Assembly (NCBI RefSeq): GCF_002532045.1
Contig: NZ_NWTG01000001.1
Span: 682,001-746,000 of the forward strand
Direction of reading: 5' to 3'
Length of the DNA stretch: 64,000 nucleotides
Source of the DNA: Bradyrhizobium sp. C9
GTDB taxonomy: Bacteria; Pseudomonadota; Alphaproteobacteria; Rhizobiales; Xanthobacteraceae
Within the stretch, counting starts at the first letter, position 1. The number at the start of each line of letters is the position of its first letter. This document shows positions 41,082 to 49,402 of this stretch, piece by piece. The translations under genes and the position numbers were made by a program. Below the pieces are notes generated by a model that saw nothing but the letters and a program-made list of their open reading frames with translations, was not told where the DNA came from and ran no database searches.

Positions 41082-42296
41082 ATGACCACCAAGGCCGACC
41101 GCGCGGTCAACCGCACCGGCGTCTATCTCGCCGTGCTGCAGCTCGTGTTTACGCTGGGCTGGACCACCTACCTGATCTACCTGCCCAAGCTGTGCGCCGA
41201 TGTCGGCATCGCGCCGTCGACCGTCATCCTGATCCTGATGATGGATCAGGGCATCTTCACGGTCACCGACACCGCGATGGGCATGGCAGCCGACAGGATT
41301 GCGAGCCTGGTCGGCCGGCTCGGCGCGTTTGTCGGCGTTCTCGCCGCGATCTCCTGCGCCGCCTTCGTCGCGCTGCCTAACATCGCCGGGACCGGGCCAG
41401 GCGCGAAATTCTGGCTGATCGTATTGATCATGATCTGGTCGGTCACATCGTCGGCCTTGCGCGCGCCGCCGCTGACGCTGCTCGGCAAGTATCGCGCGCA
41501 ACCTTCCGTCCCATTCCTCGCCGCGCTGGCAATGCTGGGCTACGGCATCGCTGGCGCGGTCTCGCCCTATCTTGGCGTCGTGCTGCGCGATCATGATGCG
41601 CGGCTGCCGTTCGTGCTGTCAGGTACCGTGCTGCTGCTGACGGCACTGGCGTTCTCCGGGATCGAGCGCCGCGTCGCCGCGGAGGCGCAGCCGGAGCGGC
41701 TTGCGCCGCCGGCCAGGCGGCTCGGGGCGGTGCCGATGTTCCTGATCGGATCGATGGTGCTGCTCTCGCTCGGATATCAGCTGCACTTCAACGTCAACAG
41801 CGCCCCGTTCTATTTGCGCTTTGCCAAATCGAGTGAGCTGCAATGGCTGATGCCGGTGTTCTGGATCGGTTTCAACATCGCGATGTTTCCGGCGAGCATT
41901 GTCGTCAAGCATCGCGGCGGCTTGATCGTGATGGGCGCGGCGGGATTGCTCGGTGCCTTCGCGATCGTCGCCGCAGAGGTCGCCGGAAGCCTCAACGTGC
42001 TGATCGTGGCGCAGTTCATGGCGGGTGCGGCCTGGGGCTGCATGCTGATGAGCGCGGTGTCCGCGGCGCTTGCGATCGGGGAGACCGGCGCCGAGGGTAA
42101 GGTCACCGGCCTGGTGTTCTCGGCGCTGGCGCTCGCGACCTTTGCGCGGATGGCCGCGGTCGCCGGCGGCCTGCAGAAGATACCGGACTATGCGCCGCTG
42201 GTGCACTGGGCGCCGGTGGCCTGCTGGTCGGTCGCCGGAGCCGGCCTGCTTGTGATCGCCGCGTCGCGGCTGCAACGCGGGGTGAAGAGCGCTTAG
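41082..42296 (+). CDS. MFS transporter
   Basis: 404 residues with about 12 hydrophobic helices, starting VYLAVLQLVFTLGWTTYLIYLPKLC. The loop 2-3 region MGMAADRIASLVGRLGAFVG replaces the textbook GxLaDrxGrr motif. A central cytoplasmic loop (IERRVAAEAQPERLAPPARR) divides two six-helix halves. Inner-membrane secondary carrier; substrate unknown. Its last bases overlap the convergent ThDP-enzyme stop by 4 bases. It follows alkB by 26 bases and could share its transcript. Confidence 0.88.
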   Translation: MTTKADRAVNRTGVYLAVLQLVFTLGWTTYLIYLPKLCADVGIAPSTVILILMMDQGIFTVTDTAMGMAADRIASLVGRLGAFVGVLAAISCAAFVALPNIAGTGPGAKFWLIVLIMIWSVTSSALRAPPLTLLGKYRAQPSVPFLAALAMLGYGIAGAVSPYLGVVLRDHDARLPFVLSGTVLLLTALAFSGIERRVAAEAQPERLAPPARRLGAVPMFLIGSMVLLSLGYQLHFNVNSAPFYLRFAKSSELQWLMPVFWIGFNIAMFPASIVVKHRGGLIVMGAAGLLGAFAIVAAEVAGSLNVLIVAQFMAGAAWGCMLMSAVSAALAIGETGAEGKVTGLVFSALALATFARMAAVAGGLQKIPDYAPLVHWAPVACWSVAGAGLLVIAASRLQRGVKSA

Positions 42297-43921
42297 TTGT
42301 TTCTTGCCGGATGAATGAACGCCCAGGGGCTGACTTCCGAATCGGTCGGCACTTCCACCGAGATCACGTAGGGCCCGCCGTCGGCCAGCGCCTTCTCCAG
42401 CACGGGGCGGAAATGATCGGGCGAGGTGACGCGCGCGGCTCCGACGCCGAAGGACTCCGCGAGCTTGACGAAATCGGGATTGACGAGGTCCGATGCGACG
42501 ACGCGGCCGTCGAAGCGCTCGCGCTGGTCGCGGCGGACATTGCCATAGGCGTTGTTGTTGAACACCAGCGTCACCACGCCGATCTTGAACTGCACGGCGG
42601 TGGCGAGCTCCTGCACGCCGAACATGAAGCCGCCGTCGCCGGTGATCGCGACCACCGGCTTGTTGGGGTTGGCGACCTTGGCGCCGAGCGCGGTCGGGAA
42701 GCCCGAGCCGAGCGTGCCCTGATAGCCCGAGGTGATGAAGGTGCGCGGTTCGTAGATCGGAAAGCCGTACCAGGAGGCGAAGCCGACCTGCGACAGCTCG
42801 TCGGTGACGATGGCGTTCGACGGCAGCACCTCGCGCAGGATCTTAAGGTACGCCATCTGCGGCTGGACGCGCTGGATCTCATGCTCGGTGGCCGCGGTCG
42901 CCTCGCGGATGGTGGCGCGGCGGCCTGAGGTCTTGCTGTAGCCAACCTTGCGCACGGCCGAGACGAGCTCGGCGGTGCCGGTCTTGGCATCCGCGATCAC
43001 GCCGGCGTCGGCCGGCCAGCGCCGTAGCTCGACCGGATCGATGTCGATGCGCACGCATTTCAGGCCGGCCGGCTGATAGGGCCAGCGCGACATCGTCGGC
43101 AGCTCCATGCGGGTGCCGATGCCGATCATCAAATCGGTCTTCGGCCATAGTTTGTAGGCGGAGGCCATGGTGAGCCCGAGCTCATGCGCGTTGGAGACGA
43201 TGCCGCGGCCGCTGCGGAAGGCGACGACAGGCGCGTCGATCATCTCGGCCAGCTCGAGGATTTCCTCGCGCGCCTCGATCGCGCCGCTGCCGACGAAGAT
43301 CATCGGCGCCTTGCTGCCGGCGATCAGGTCGGCGGCAGCCTTGATGCGATCCGGATCGGGCTGCGGCGCGGGCAGCGGATCGAACGGCTTGACGGCTACG
43401 ACCTGGGTGCGCTGGGTGAACACGTCCCACGGCATTTCCAGCGAGGCGGGGCCGCGCCGGCCCGACAGCATCTCCTGAAACGCGCGCGACACCATCGCGG
43501 GCGCGTTGTCGGGGTATTCGATCCGCTCGGCCCATTTGACGAAGGTACGCAGCGTCGCGAGCTGGTCCGGCATCTCGTGCAGGTGGCCGCGGCCCTTGCC
43601 GAGGAATTGCGTCGGCACCTGGCCGGTCAGGCACAGCACCGGCTCGTTGCAGCCGAAGGCAGTGAGCAGCGCCGCCGAGGCGTTGAGCACGCCGGGGCCG
43701 GGCACCACGCTGAACACGCCGGGCCTGCCCGAGGAGCGGGCATAGCCGAACGCCATGTAGCCGCAGGCCTGCTCGTGGCGGGCGCCGATCACCTTGAGCT
43801 GCGCCTGGTGGAACGCATCGAACAGGCCATAGATCTGCGCGCCGGGCAGGCCGAACACGGTGTCGACGCCGTGGGCGACGAGGCCGTTGACGATCGCTTC
43901 GCCGCCGGATGTTGAGGTCAT
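42293..43921 (-). CDS. ThDP-dependent enzyme (acetolactate synthase/decarboxylase-like)
   Basis: About 542 residues from the ATG at 43921 (a GTG four codons upstream at 43933 is possible). Three ThDP-enzyme domains: N-terminal with the activating glutamate in GARHEQACGYMAFGYAR, a middle Rossmann-like domain, and C-terminal ThDP/Mg site ITGDGGFMFGVQEL...VFNNNAYGN. It lacks the regulatory subunit and is last in the hpa operon, 24 bases after the FAH gene, so a catabolic 2-oxoacid decarboxylase or lyase is likelier than valine/isoleucine synthesis. It has no place in the textbook homoprotocatechuate pathway. Confidence 0.88.
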   Translation of the reverse strand: MTSTSGGEAIVNGLVAHGVDTVFGLPGAQIYGLFDAFHQAQLKVIGARHEQACGYMAFGYARSSGRPGVFSVVPGPGVLNASAALLTAFGCNEPVLCLTGQVPTQFLGKGRGHLHEMPDQLATLRTFVKWAERIEYPDNAPAMVSRAFQEMLSGRRGPASLEMPWDVFTQRTQVVAVKPFDPLPAPQPDPDRIKAAADLIAGSKAPMIFVGSGAIEAREEILELAEMIDAPVVAFRSGRGIVSNAHELGLTMASAYKLWPKTDLMIGIGTRMELPTMSRWPYQPAGLKCVRIDIDPVELRRWPADAGVIADAKTGTAELVSAVRKVGYSKTSGRRATIREATAATEHEIQRVQPQMAYLKILREVLPSNAIVTDELSQVGFASWYGFPIYEPRTFITSGYQGTLGSGFPTALGAKVANPNKPVVAITGDGGFMFGVQELATAVQFKIGVVTLVFNNNAYGNVRRDQRERFDGRVVASDLVNPDFVKLAESFGVGAARVTSPDHFRPVLEKALADGGPYVISVEVPTDSEVSPWAFIHPARNN

Positions 43922-43945
43922 GGTACTGTCCACTCGCTTGTGAGG

Positions 43946-44818
43946 TTAGGTGGCTTCGTCGACGACACCGTTGCGCAGGATACCGACGCCTTCGGCCTCG
44001 ACCTCGACGACATCGCCGGGCTTCAGATAGCGCGGCGGATCGAACCGCGCACCTGCGCCGGTCGGAGTGCCCGTGACGATGATGTCGCCGGGAACCAGCG
44101 TCGTGAAGGTCGAGATGTAGTTGATGAGGTAGCGGAAGCCGAAGATCAAGCGCGAGGTGCGGTCGTCCTGCCTGACTTCGCCATTGATCCGCGTGGTCAG
44201 CCGGACATCGGCGATCTGCGCTTCGCTGGTGTAGGGCACGATCCACGGGCCGAGACTGCCGGTGGAATCGAAGTTCTTGCCTTGGGTGACGTTGAACTTG
44301 GCGTGACGCACCCAGTCGCGGATGGTGCCTTCATTGCAGAGAGTGATCGCGGCGATGTGATCGAGCGCGGCGCTCTCGGGGATATGCCGGCCGGCCTTGC
44401 CGATCACCAGCACCAGCTCGCCCTCATAGTCGAGCTGCGGCGAGACGCGCGGCCGCACCACCGGCGTGTTGTGACCGACGAAGGAGCGCGGCACGCGTAG
44501 GAACATGCTGGGATATTTCGGCGCGTCCGAGCCATCCTTGTACTCGGCATTGCGGTCGGGATAGTTGACGCCGATGCAGATGATCTTGTCCGGTGCCGGG
44601 ATCGGCGGCTGCCAGGTGACCGCGTCCAGCGCGTGGTCGGGCGCGCGCTTGGCGGCGTCCTCAACGAGCCTGGTCAGCGCGCCGGCGGCGATCGCCTCGC
44701 GCAGCGTCGGATAGTCCTTGGCGAAGCGCGACGAGAGGTCGACGATACCGGCGTCGGTGACGGCGCCATACTGCGTGGCGCCGTTGACGGAGTAGGTGGC
44801 GAGGCGAGGAGAGGGCAT
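43946..44818 (-). CDS. hpaG: Fumarylacetoacetate hydrolase family protein, probable OPET decarboxylase
   Basis: About 290 residues from the ATG at 44818 (GGGAC upstream; an ATG at 44830 is the alternative). FAH-fold motifs: ICIGVNYPDRNAEYKDG, metal site LDYEGELVLVIGKAGR, QGKNFDSTGSLGPWI, GDIIVTGTPTGAGA. In the hpa context it most likely decarboxylates 5-oxo-pent-3-ene-1,2,5-tricarboxylate. E. coli HpaG is a two-domain protein; this is a single domain, so the symbol is tentative. It may also do the following isomerisation. Confidence 0.75.
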   Translation of the reverse strand: MPSPRLATYSVNGATQYGAVTDAGIVDLSSRFAKDYPTLREAIAAGALTRLVEDAAKRAPDHALDAVTWQPPIPAPDKIICIGVNYPDRNAEYKDGSDAPKYPSMFLRVPRSFVGHNTPVVRPRVSPQLDYEGELVLVIGKAGRHIPESAALDHIAAITLCNEGTIRDWVRHAKFNVTQGKNFDSTGSLGPWIVPYTSEAQIADVRLTTRINGEVRQDDRTSRLIFGFRYLINYISTFTTLVPGDIIVTGTPTGAGARFDPPRYLKPGDVVEVEAEGVGILRNGVVDEAT

Positions 44819-44837
44819 TGGTAGTCCCATAAATGGT

Positions 44838-44863
44838 GTCGTCCCGGCCTTCGCCGGGACGAC
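44838..44863. repeat. Single-hairpin form of the GTCGTCCCGG repeat
   Basis: GTCGTCCCGGC / GCCGGGACGAC arms (11 bp) with a CTTC loop, between hpaD and the FAH gene inside the operon. This is one end of the longer repeat found at 20088, 21888, 28455 and 39442. It might tune expression of the distal genes. Confidence 0.8.
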
Positions 44864-44884
44864 GAGGGGATGGAGTCTTGTTCA

Positions 44885-45868
44885 CTAATCCGCAACCAGC
44901 ACGTCGGCGACGAAGCGCGGCTCGCGCACCGCCTGGCCCGCGAAGGTCGAACCTTCCTCGAACCAGGAGCGCGGCGCCGGTGCGCCCCACAGCGTCTGGC
45001 GGCGCGGATCGCGCAGCGACCAGCGCAGCGGCTCGTGGTCGTGATCGCCGGTGAAATAGTCGCTGGTGTAGAGCTCGATGCGGTGGCCGTCGGGATCGCG
45101 GATGTAGAGGAAGAAGGCGTTGGAGATGCCGTGCCGGCCCGGGCCGCGCTCGATGTTCGCGAGGAATCCGGAGGAGGCCATCACGTCGCAGAGGTGCACG
45201 ATGTTCATCGCGGTCGGCACCCAATAGGCGATGTGGTGCAGGCGCGGGCCACGGCCGTTGGTGATGGCGAAGTCGTGGACATTGCCCTTGCGGTGCATCC
45301 AGGCGGCGGCGATACGGCCGTTGTCGCCATCTTCCTCGGCATATTCGGTGAGGCGGAAGCCGAGCCGGGCGTAGAAGTCGACGGTGTCCTGCACTTCGGC
45401 GGCGAATACGTTGAAATGGTCGAGCCGCTGCGGATGGCAGCCTTTGTAGAGATCGTAACGCCGCAACAGATGCGGGCGCTTCTCCATCGTGGCGTAAAGT
45501 TCGATCTGGAATCCGAACGGGTCGGTGAATTGCAGCGTGCGGCCCTGGAACGGCTGGTCGACGAAAGTGTAGGCAATGCCGTTCTCTGAGAAGAAGGACG
45601 CCGCCTTGTCGAGATCGCGATCATTGCCGACCTTGAAGCCGAGCCGGTTGCAGGCGGCTTTCGCCGCCTTGCGCAGCACCACCGAGTGATGCTGGTGCTC
45701 CTCGCTGGCGCGCAAATACACCGATTTGTCGTCGCGGTCCTCGATGTGGAGACCGACCGTCTTCTCGTAGAAGGCGGCGCTCTTCTCCAAATCCGTGACG
45801 TCGAGCACGGCATGGCTGCAGCGGATGATGTTGAACGGCGGATCGAAGACGTGTGTTGGTGCGGGCAT
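44885..45868 (-). CDS. hpaD: 3,4-dihydroxyphenylacetate 2,3-dioxygenase
   Basis: 327 residues, extradiol dioxygenase of the VOC fold. It opens the ring of homoprotocatechuate. Metal ligands match those of the Brevibacterium enzyme: H151 (RLDHFNVFA), H212 (PRLHHIAYW), E265 (GHRIELYTSDYF); the catalytic second-sphere histidine is H198 (VHDFAITNG). The C-terminal lid (TLWGAPAPRSWFEEGS) is also typical of this enzyme. It lies in the hpa operon between the dehydrogenase and FAH genes. Confidence 0.92.
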   Translation of the reverse strand: MPAPTHVFDPPFNIIRCSHAVLDVTDLEKSAAFYEKTVGLHIEDRDDKSVYLRASEEHQHHSVVLRKAAKAACNRLGFKVGNDRDLDKAASFFSENGIAYTFVDQPFQGRTLQFTDPFGFQIELYATMEKRPHLLRRYDLYKGCHPQRLDHFNVFAAEVQDTVDFYARLGFRLTEYAEEDGDNGRIAAAWMHRKGNVHDFAITNGRGPRLHHIAYWVPTAMNIVHLCDVMASSGFLANIERGPGRHGISNAFFLYIRDPDGHRIELYTSDYFTGDHDHEPLRWSLRDPRRQTLWGAPAPRSWFEEGSTFAGQAVREPRFVADVLVAD

Positions 45869-45889
45869 CGCGGTTTCCTAATTTAGCTC

Positions 45890-45964
45890 GTCATTCCGGG
45901 GCGATGCGCAGCATCGAACCCGGAATCTCGAGGTTCCGGGTTCGCTTCGTGCCCCGGAACGATG
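45890..45964. repeat. Palindromic repeat, TCATTCCGGGGCGATGCG type, copy 3
   Basis: Arms CGTCATTCCGGGGC and GCCCCGGAACGATG around GATGCGCAGCATC and CTCGAGGTTCCGGG. It lies between hpaE and hpaD inside the operon. Confidence 0.8.
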
Positions 45965-45967
45965 GGT

Positions 45968-47512
45968 TTAAATTCCCAGTCTCTGAATCTTGTGCGTCCC
46001 GCGCGCGAGCGAGACGTGCTTGGTTTCCATGTAGAAGTCGAACGAGTAGTCGCCGCCGTCGCGGCCGATGCCGGACGCTTTCATGCCGCCGAACGGGGTC
46101 GGCAGATGGCGGACGTTTTCCGAGTTGAGCCAGATCATGCCGGCTTCGAGCGCGTCCGCGACGCGGAGCGCGCGGCCCACGTCGCCGGTCCAGACATAGC
46201 CGGCGAGGCCGTACTGCACGCCGTTGGCGATCTCGATGGCGTCCGCCTCGTCGCGGAACGGGATCACGGTCAGGAACGGACCGAATACCTCCTGCTGTGC
46301 GACGCGCATCTTGGCGTTGGCGCCGGTGACGAGGGTTGGCTGCACATAGTGCCCGCCGCCCGGACCGTCATGCGGCTTGCCGCCGACCGCGATCGTCGCG
46401 CCGTCCTGCCTGGCGACGTCGAAATAGCTGCAGACCTTGGCGTAGTGCCGTTCGTGGATCAGCGGGCCGATCTCGGTCGCCGGATCGAGGGGGTGGCCGA
46501 CCTTGAGCGCCTTCACGCGCGCCGTCAGCTTCGCGATGAATTTTTCGGCGATGCTCTCCTGGACCAGCAGCCGGCTCGACGAGGTGCAGCGCTCGCCGTT
46601 GAGCGAGTAGATCATGAACACGACGGCATCGAGCGCGCGGTCGAGATCGGCATCGTCGAACACGATCACCGGGTTCTTGCCGCCGAGCTCGAAATGCACC
46701 CGCTTCAGGGTCGGCGCGCCCTGCGCCATGATCGCAGAGCCCGTCGCGCTCTCGCCGACAAAGCCGATCGCCTTGATGGCGGGGTGCTCGGTCAGCGCCT
46801 TGCCGGCGTCCTCGCCGAAGCCGTGCACGGTGTTGAACACGCCGTCGGGCAGACCGGCCTGCTTTGCGAGTTTGACCAGCAGATCGGCGGTCACCGGCGA
46901 CCATTCCGCCGGCTTGTGCACGACCGTGCAGCCGGCGGCGAGCGCCGGCGCGATCTTCCAGGTCGAGAGCATGAACGGCGTATTCCACGGCGTGATCACG
47001 CCGACCGGGCCGATCGGCACGCGGGTCGAGATGTTCCAGTGCTCGTCCGAGGGCGTGCTAAGCCCGTCGCGCGCCTCGCCGCATTTGTCGGCGAAGAAGC
47101 GGAAATTCTCGGCGGCGCGGATCGCAGCCTTGGCCATGAAGCGGTGCGCCTGGCCGGTGTCGATGCATTCGAGCACGGCGATGTCGTCGGCGCGCTCCTC
47201 GATCGCGTCAGCGACGCGATGCAGCAGCTTGCGCCGCTGCGCTGCCGGCATATCGCGCCAGGCCTTGAAGGCCTTGGACGCGGCGGTTGCGGCACGGTCG
47301 ATATCCTCGGCATTGCCGCGCGCGACGGTCGCAAGCACCGTGCCGTCGATCGGCGATTTCGTCTCGAAGGTCTGGCCGGAGGCCGCGGGCACCACCTTGC
47401 CGTCGATCACATGGCCGATACCTTCGGCCTTCAGTTTCGCAAGCAGAGGCCCGGCGCGGTCGCGATTGGCCTGGAACACGTCGGCTGTGGATTTCGGGGC
47501 GGCTTTATCCAT
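45968..47512 (-). CDS. hpaE: 5-carboxymethyl-2-hydroxymuconate semialdehyde dehydrogenase
   Basis: 514 residues, NAD-dependent aldehyde dehydrogenase. Catalytic residues: glutamate in FELGGKNPVIVFDDAD and cysteine in NGERCTSSSRLLVQ; the NAD site is IGFVGESATGSAIM. It oxidises the ring-cleavage aldehyde made by HpaD to the acid. Its start overlaps the hpaF stop by 8 bases, so they are coupled. Context fixes the substrate; the family alone would not. Confidence 0.92.
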   Translation of the reverse strand: MDKAAPKSTADVFQANRDRAGPLLAKLKAEGIGHVIDGKVVPAASGQTFETKSPIDGTVLATVARGNAEDIDRAATAASKAFKAWRDMPAAQRRKLLHRVADAIEERADDIAVLECIDTGQAHRFMAKAAIRAAENFRFFADKCGEARDGLSTPSDEHWNISTRVPIGPVGVITPWNTPFMLSTWKIAPALAAGCTVVHKPAEWSPVTADLLVKLAKQAGLPDGVFNTVHGFGEDAGKALTEHPAIKAIGFVGESATGSAIMAQGAPTLKRVHFELGGKNPVIVFDDADLDRALDAVVFMIYSLNGERCTSSSRLLVQESIAEKFIAKLTARVKALKVGHPLDPATEIGPLIHERHYAKVCSYFDVARQDGATIAVGGKPHDGPGGGHYVQPTLVTGANAKMRVAQQEVFGPFLTVIPFRDEADAIEIANGVQYGLAGYVWTGDVGRALRVADALEAGMIWLNSENVRHLPTPFGGMKASGIGRDGGDYSFDFYMETKHVSLARGTHKIQRLGI

Positions 47513-47903
47513 TGACCGGCTCCACCTTTAGTGCGTCGTGGATGTTGTTGCGTTTCCAGCTGGTTTCCTTGTCGTTGATCTGCATGTCGAACGACAACGC
47601 GAACTTGGCTTTGGCGAAGACCGGATCGAGATGGACCGACAGCGCCTTGAAGATGTGCTCGCCGGCCTTCTTGCGGGTGGCGAGGTCGCGGCCTTCGCCC
47701 AACCGCAGCACCATGTCGAGGAAGCCGTAAGTCTTGCGGCCGTCGGCAATCGCGTAGTGCTCGCACCTGACGGCGCGGACCCGGATGCCGCCGAGCGGGA
47801 AGATGCCGGTCTCGACCGCGGCCTTGCGGACCAGCTCGACGGTCGCGCCCATGTCGACGAGGCCGTCGAGATTGGCGGAGTATTCAATCGTGAAATGCGG
47901 CAT
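47505..47903 (-). CDS. hpaF: 5-carboxymethyl-2-hydroxymuconate Delta-isomerase
   Basis: 132 residues, tautomerase superfamily. N-terminal catalytic proline after Met (MPHFTIEYSANL), TGIFPLGGIRVRAV and SFDMQINDKETSWKRNNIH match the E. coli enzyme. It isomerises CHM to OPET. Overlaps hpaE; hpaH is 21 bases upstream. Confidence 0.94.
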   Translation of the reverse strand: MPHFTIEYSANLDGLVDMGATVELVRKAAVETGIFPLGGIRVRAVRCEHYAIADGRKTYGFLDMVLRLGEGRDLATRKKAGEHIFKALSVHLDPVFAKAKFALSFDMQINDKETSWKRNNIHDALKVEPVNG

Positions 47904-47924
47904 GCAGCGCTCCTGCTGAGTGCG

Positions 47925-48731
47925 TCAGGCGAAGTAGCAGCTCACGGACCCGTAAGGTCCGTAGTCGGCCTGGATGGTGTCGCCCTTGCGGGTCTCGATC
48001 GGGCGGATGAATGAGCCTGCCAGCACAATCTGTCCGGCCTCCAGCGCCAGCCCGTTCGGCGCGATCTTGTTGGCGAGCCATGCCACCGCGGTCGCCGGAT
48101 GATTCAACACGCCGGCAGCCAGACCGGTTTCCTCGAGCTGGCCGTTTCGGAAGCAGAGCGCGCCGATCCAGCGCAGATCAGCCTCCAATGGGCGGATCGG
48201 CCGGCCGCCGAGCACGATGCCGGCATTGGCGGCGTTATCGGCGATGGTGTCGAATATCTTGCGCGTCGCCTTGGTCCCGGGGTCGACGCGCTCGACCCTG
48301 GTATCCAGGATCTCCAGCGCCGGCACCACGAAGTCGGTGGCGTTGAGCACGTCGAACAGCGTGCAGTTCGGCCCTGCGAGGCGATGCTTCATCACGAAGG
48401 CGAGCTCGGCCTCGACGCGGGTCGCGATGAAGCGGTCGGTCGGCACCAGGCCGCCATCGGCAAAGAACATGTCGTCGAGCAGGATGCCGGAATCGGGCTC
48501 GTCGATATTGAGCGCGCTCTGCATCGCCTTCGAGGTCAGGCCGATCTTGTGGCCCTTGACGACGCGCCCCTGCGCCACCTTCATCTCGACCCAGGCCTTC
48601 TGAATCGCGTAGGCGTCTTCGAGGGTAATGCGGGGGTATTCCAGCGACAGCTGGCGGATTTGCTTGCGGGTCTTTTCCGCACTGTCGAGCCGTTCGGCTG
48701 CAGCGCGGATATCGTCCTTGGAGAGGGCCAT
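47925..48731 (-). CDS. hpaH: 2-oxo-hept-4-ene-1,7-dioate hydratase
   Basis: 268 residues, FAH-like hydratase fold. Very close to E. coli HpaH: RKQIRQLSLEYP, EDAYAIQKAWV, KGHKIGLTSKAMQ, EPDSGILLDDMFF, GPNCTLFDVLNATDFVVPALEI, FDTIADNAANAGIVLGGRPI and GVLNHPATAVAWLANK. Adds water to make 2,4-dihydroxyhept-2-ene-1,7-dioate, the substrate of the HpaI aldolase. First gene of the operon, divergent from hpaR. Confidence 0.95.
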   Translation of the reverse strand: MALSKDDIRAAAERLDSAEKTRKQIRQLSLEYPRITLEDAYAIQKAWVEMKVAQGRVVKGHKIGLTSKAMQSALNIDEPDSGILLDDMFFADGGLVPTDRFIATRVEAELAFVMKHRLAGPNCTLFDVLNATDFVVPALEILDTRVERVDPGTKATRKIFDTIADNAANAGIVLGGRPIRPLEADLRWIGALCFRNGQLEETGLAAGVLNHPATAVAWLANKIAPNGLALEAGQIVLAGSFIRPIETRKGDTIQADYGPYGSVSCYFA

Positions 48732-48764
48732 GCGTGCTACACAAAAGTGGATGTCGGGAGATGA

Positions 48765-48776
48765 TTAACATGTTAA
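48765..48776. promoter_or_regulatory. Palindrome TTAACATGTTAA in hpaH/hpaR promoter region
   Basis: Perfect 12-base palindrome, 34 bases upstream of the hpaH start and 64 upstream of the hpaR start. Size and AT content suit a MarR-family operator; HpaR is the natural candidate. Confidence 0.55.
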
Positions 48777-48808
48777 GTGAATTCCCGCAAACTGAATCAG
48801 GGCATGTT

Positions 48809-48828
48809 GCAACGCAAAATTTTGTTGC
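48809..48828. promoter_or_regulatory. Second operator-like palindrome next to hpaR
   Basis: GCAACGCAAAA / TTTTGTTGC, imperfect by two bases, ends 12 bases before the hpaR ATG. Could be a second HpaR site for self-control. Confidence 0.4.
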
Positions 48829-48840
48829 TGTGGATTGAGC

Positions 48841-49377
48841 ATGGCACGCAAGAAATCGATGGATGAGGTCAGGCCGGGGCAGGGCGACGATGCATCGTCG
48901 CGACGGACCCCGATGCGAGAGTTCTCGCGCTCGCTGCCGATGTCGCTGCTCCGTGCGCGCGAGGCAGTGATGCGGCAATTCCGTCCGTCGCTGCGCAGTC
49001 ATGGGCTGACCGAGCAGCAGTGGCGGATCCTGCGCGCGCTCACAGCGGTCGACGAGATCGAGGTCACCGAACTCGCCCGCGTGGCGTTTCTGCTCGGCCC
49101 GAGCCTGTCGCGCATCCTGCGCGATCTCGAGGCCCGCGCGTTGATCGAGCGCAAGGCGGCGGAGAACGACGGCCGGCGCGCGGTGGTCTCGATCTCCGCC
49201 AAGGGGTTGAAGCTGATCGAGGCCGTGGCGCCGACGTCGGAGGCGATCTACGCCGAGATCACACGGCGATATGGCGCGCGCAAGCTTGCGGAGTTGCACG
49301 AAATGCTGGGTGTGCTGGAAGCAAGTCTCGCCGGAATGGGTTCGGCCGATGATGCCGCAGTCGAGGCTGACGAGTAG
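48841..49377 (+). CDS. hpaR: MarR-family regulator of homoprotocatechuate degradation
   Basis: About 178 residues. After a charged 30-residue N-terminal extension the sequence reads SLPMSLLRAREAVMRQFRPSLRSHGLTEQQWRILRAL, the hallmark of HpaR, then a winged HTH (ELARVAFLLGPSLSRILRDLEARALIERK). HpaR represses the meta operon and is relieved by the aromatic substrate. I start at ATG 48841; a TTG at 48835 is also in frame. Divergent from hpaH, with two palindromes between them. Confidence 0.92.
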   Translation: MARKKSMDEVRPGQGDDASSRRTPMREFSRSLPMSLLRAREAVMRQFRPSLRSHGLTEQQWRILRALTAVDEIEVTELARVAFLLGPSLSRILRDLEARALIERKAAENDGRRAVVSISAKGLKLIEAVAPTSEAIYAEITRRYGARKLAELHEMLGVLEASLAGMGSADDAAVEADE

Positions 49378-49402
49378 CCGGGAATTTGCGCGGCCATGCC
49401 GC

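Noticed and set aside
42293..43921. Biosynthetic acetolactate synthase (ilvB)
   Set aside because: No ilvN-type regulatory subunit nearby and the gene closes a catabolic hpa operon.
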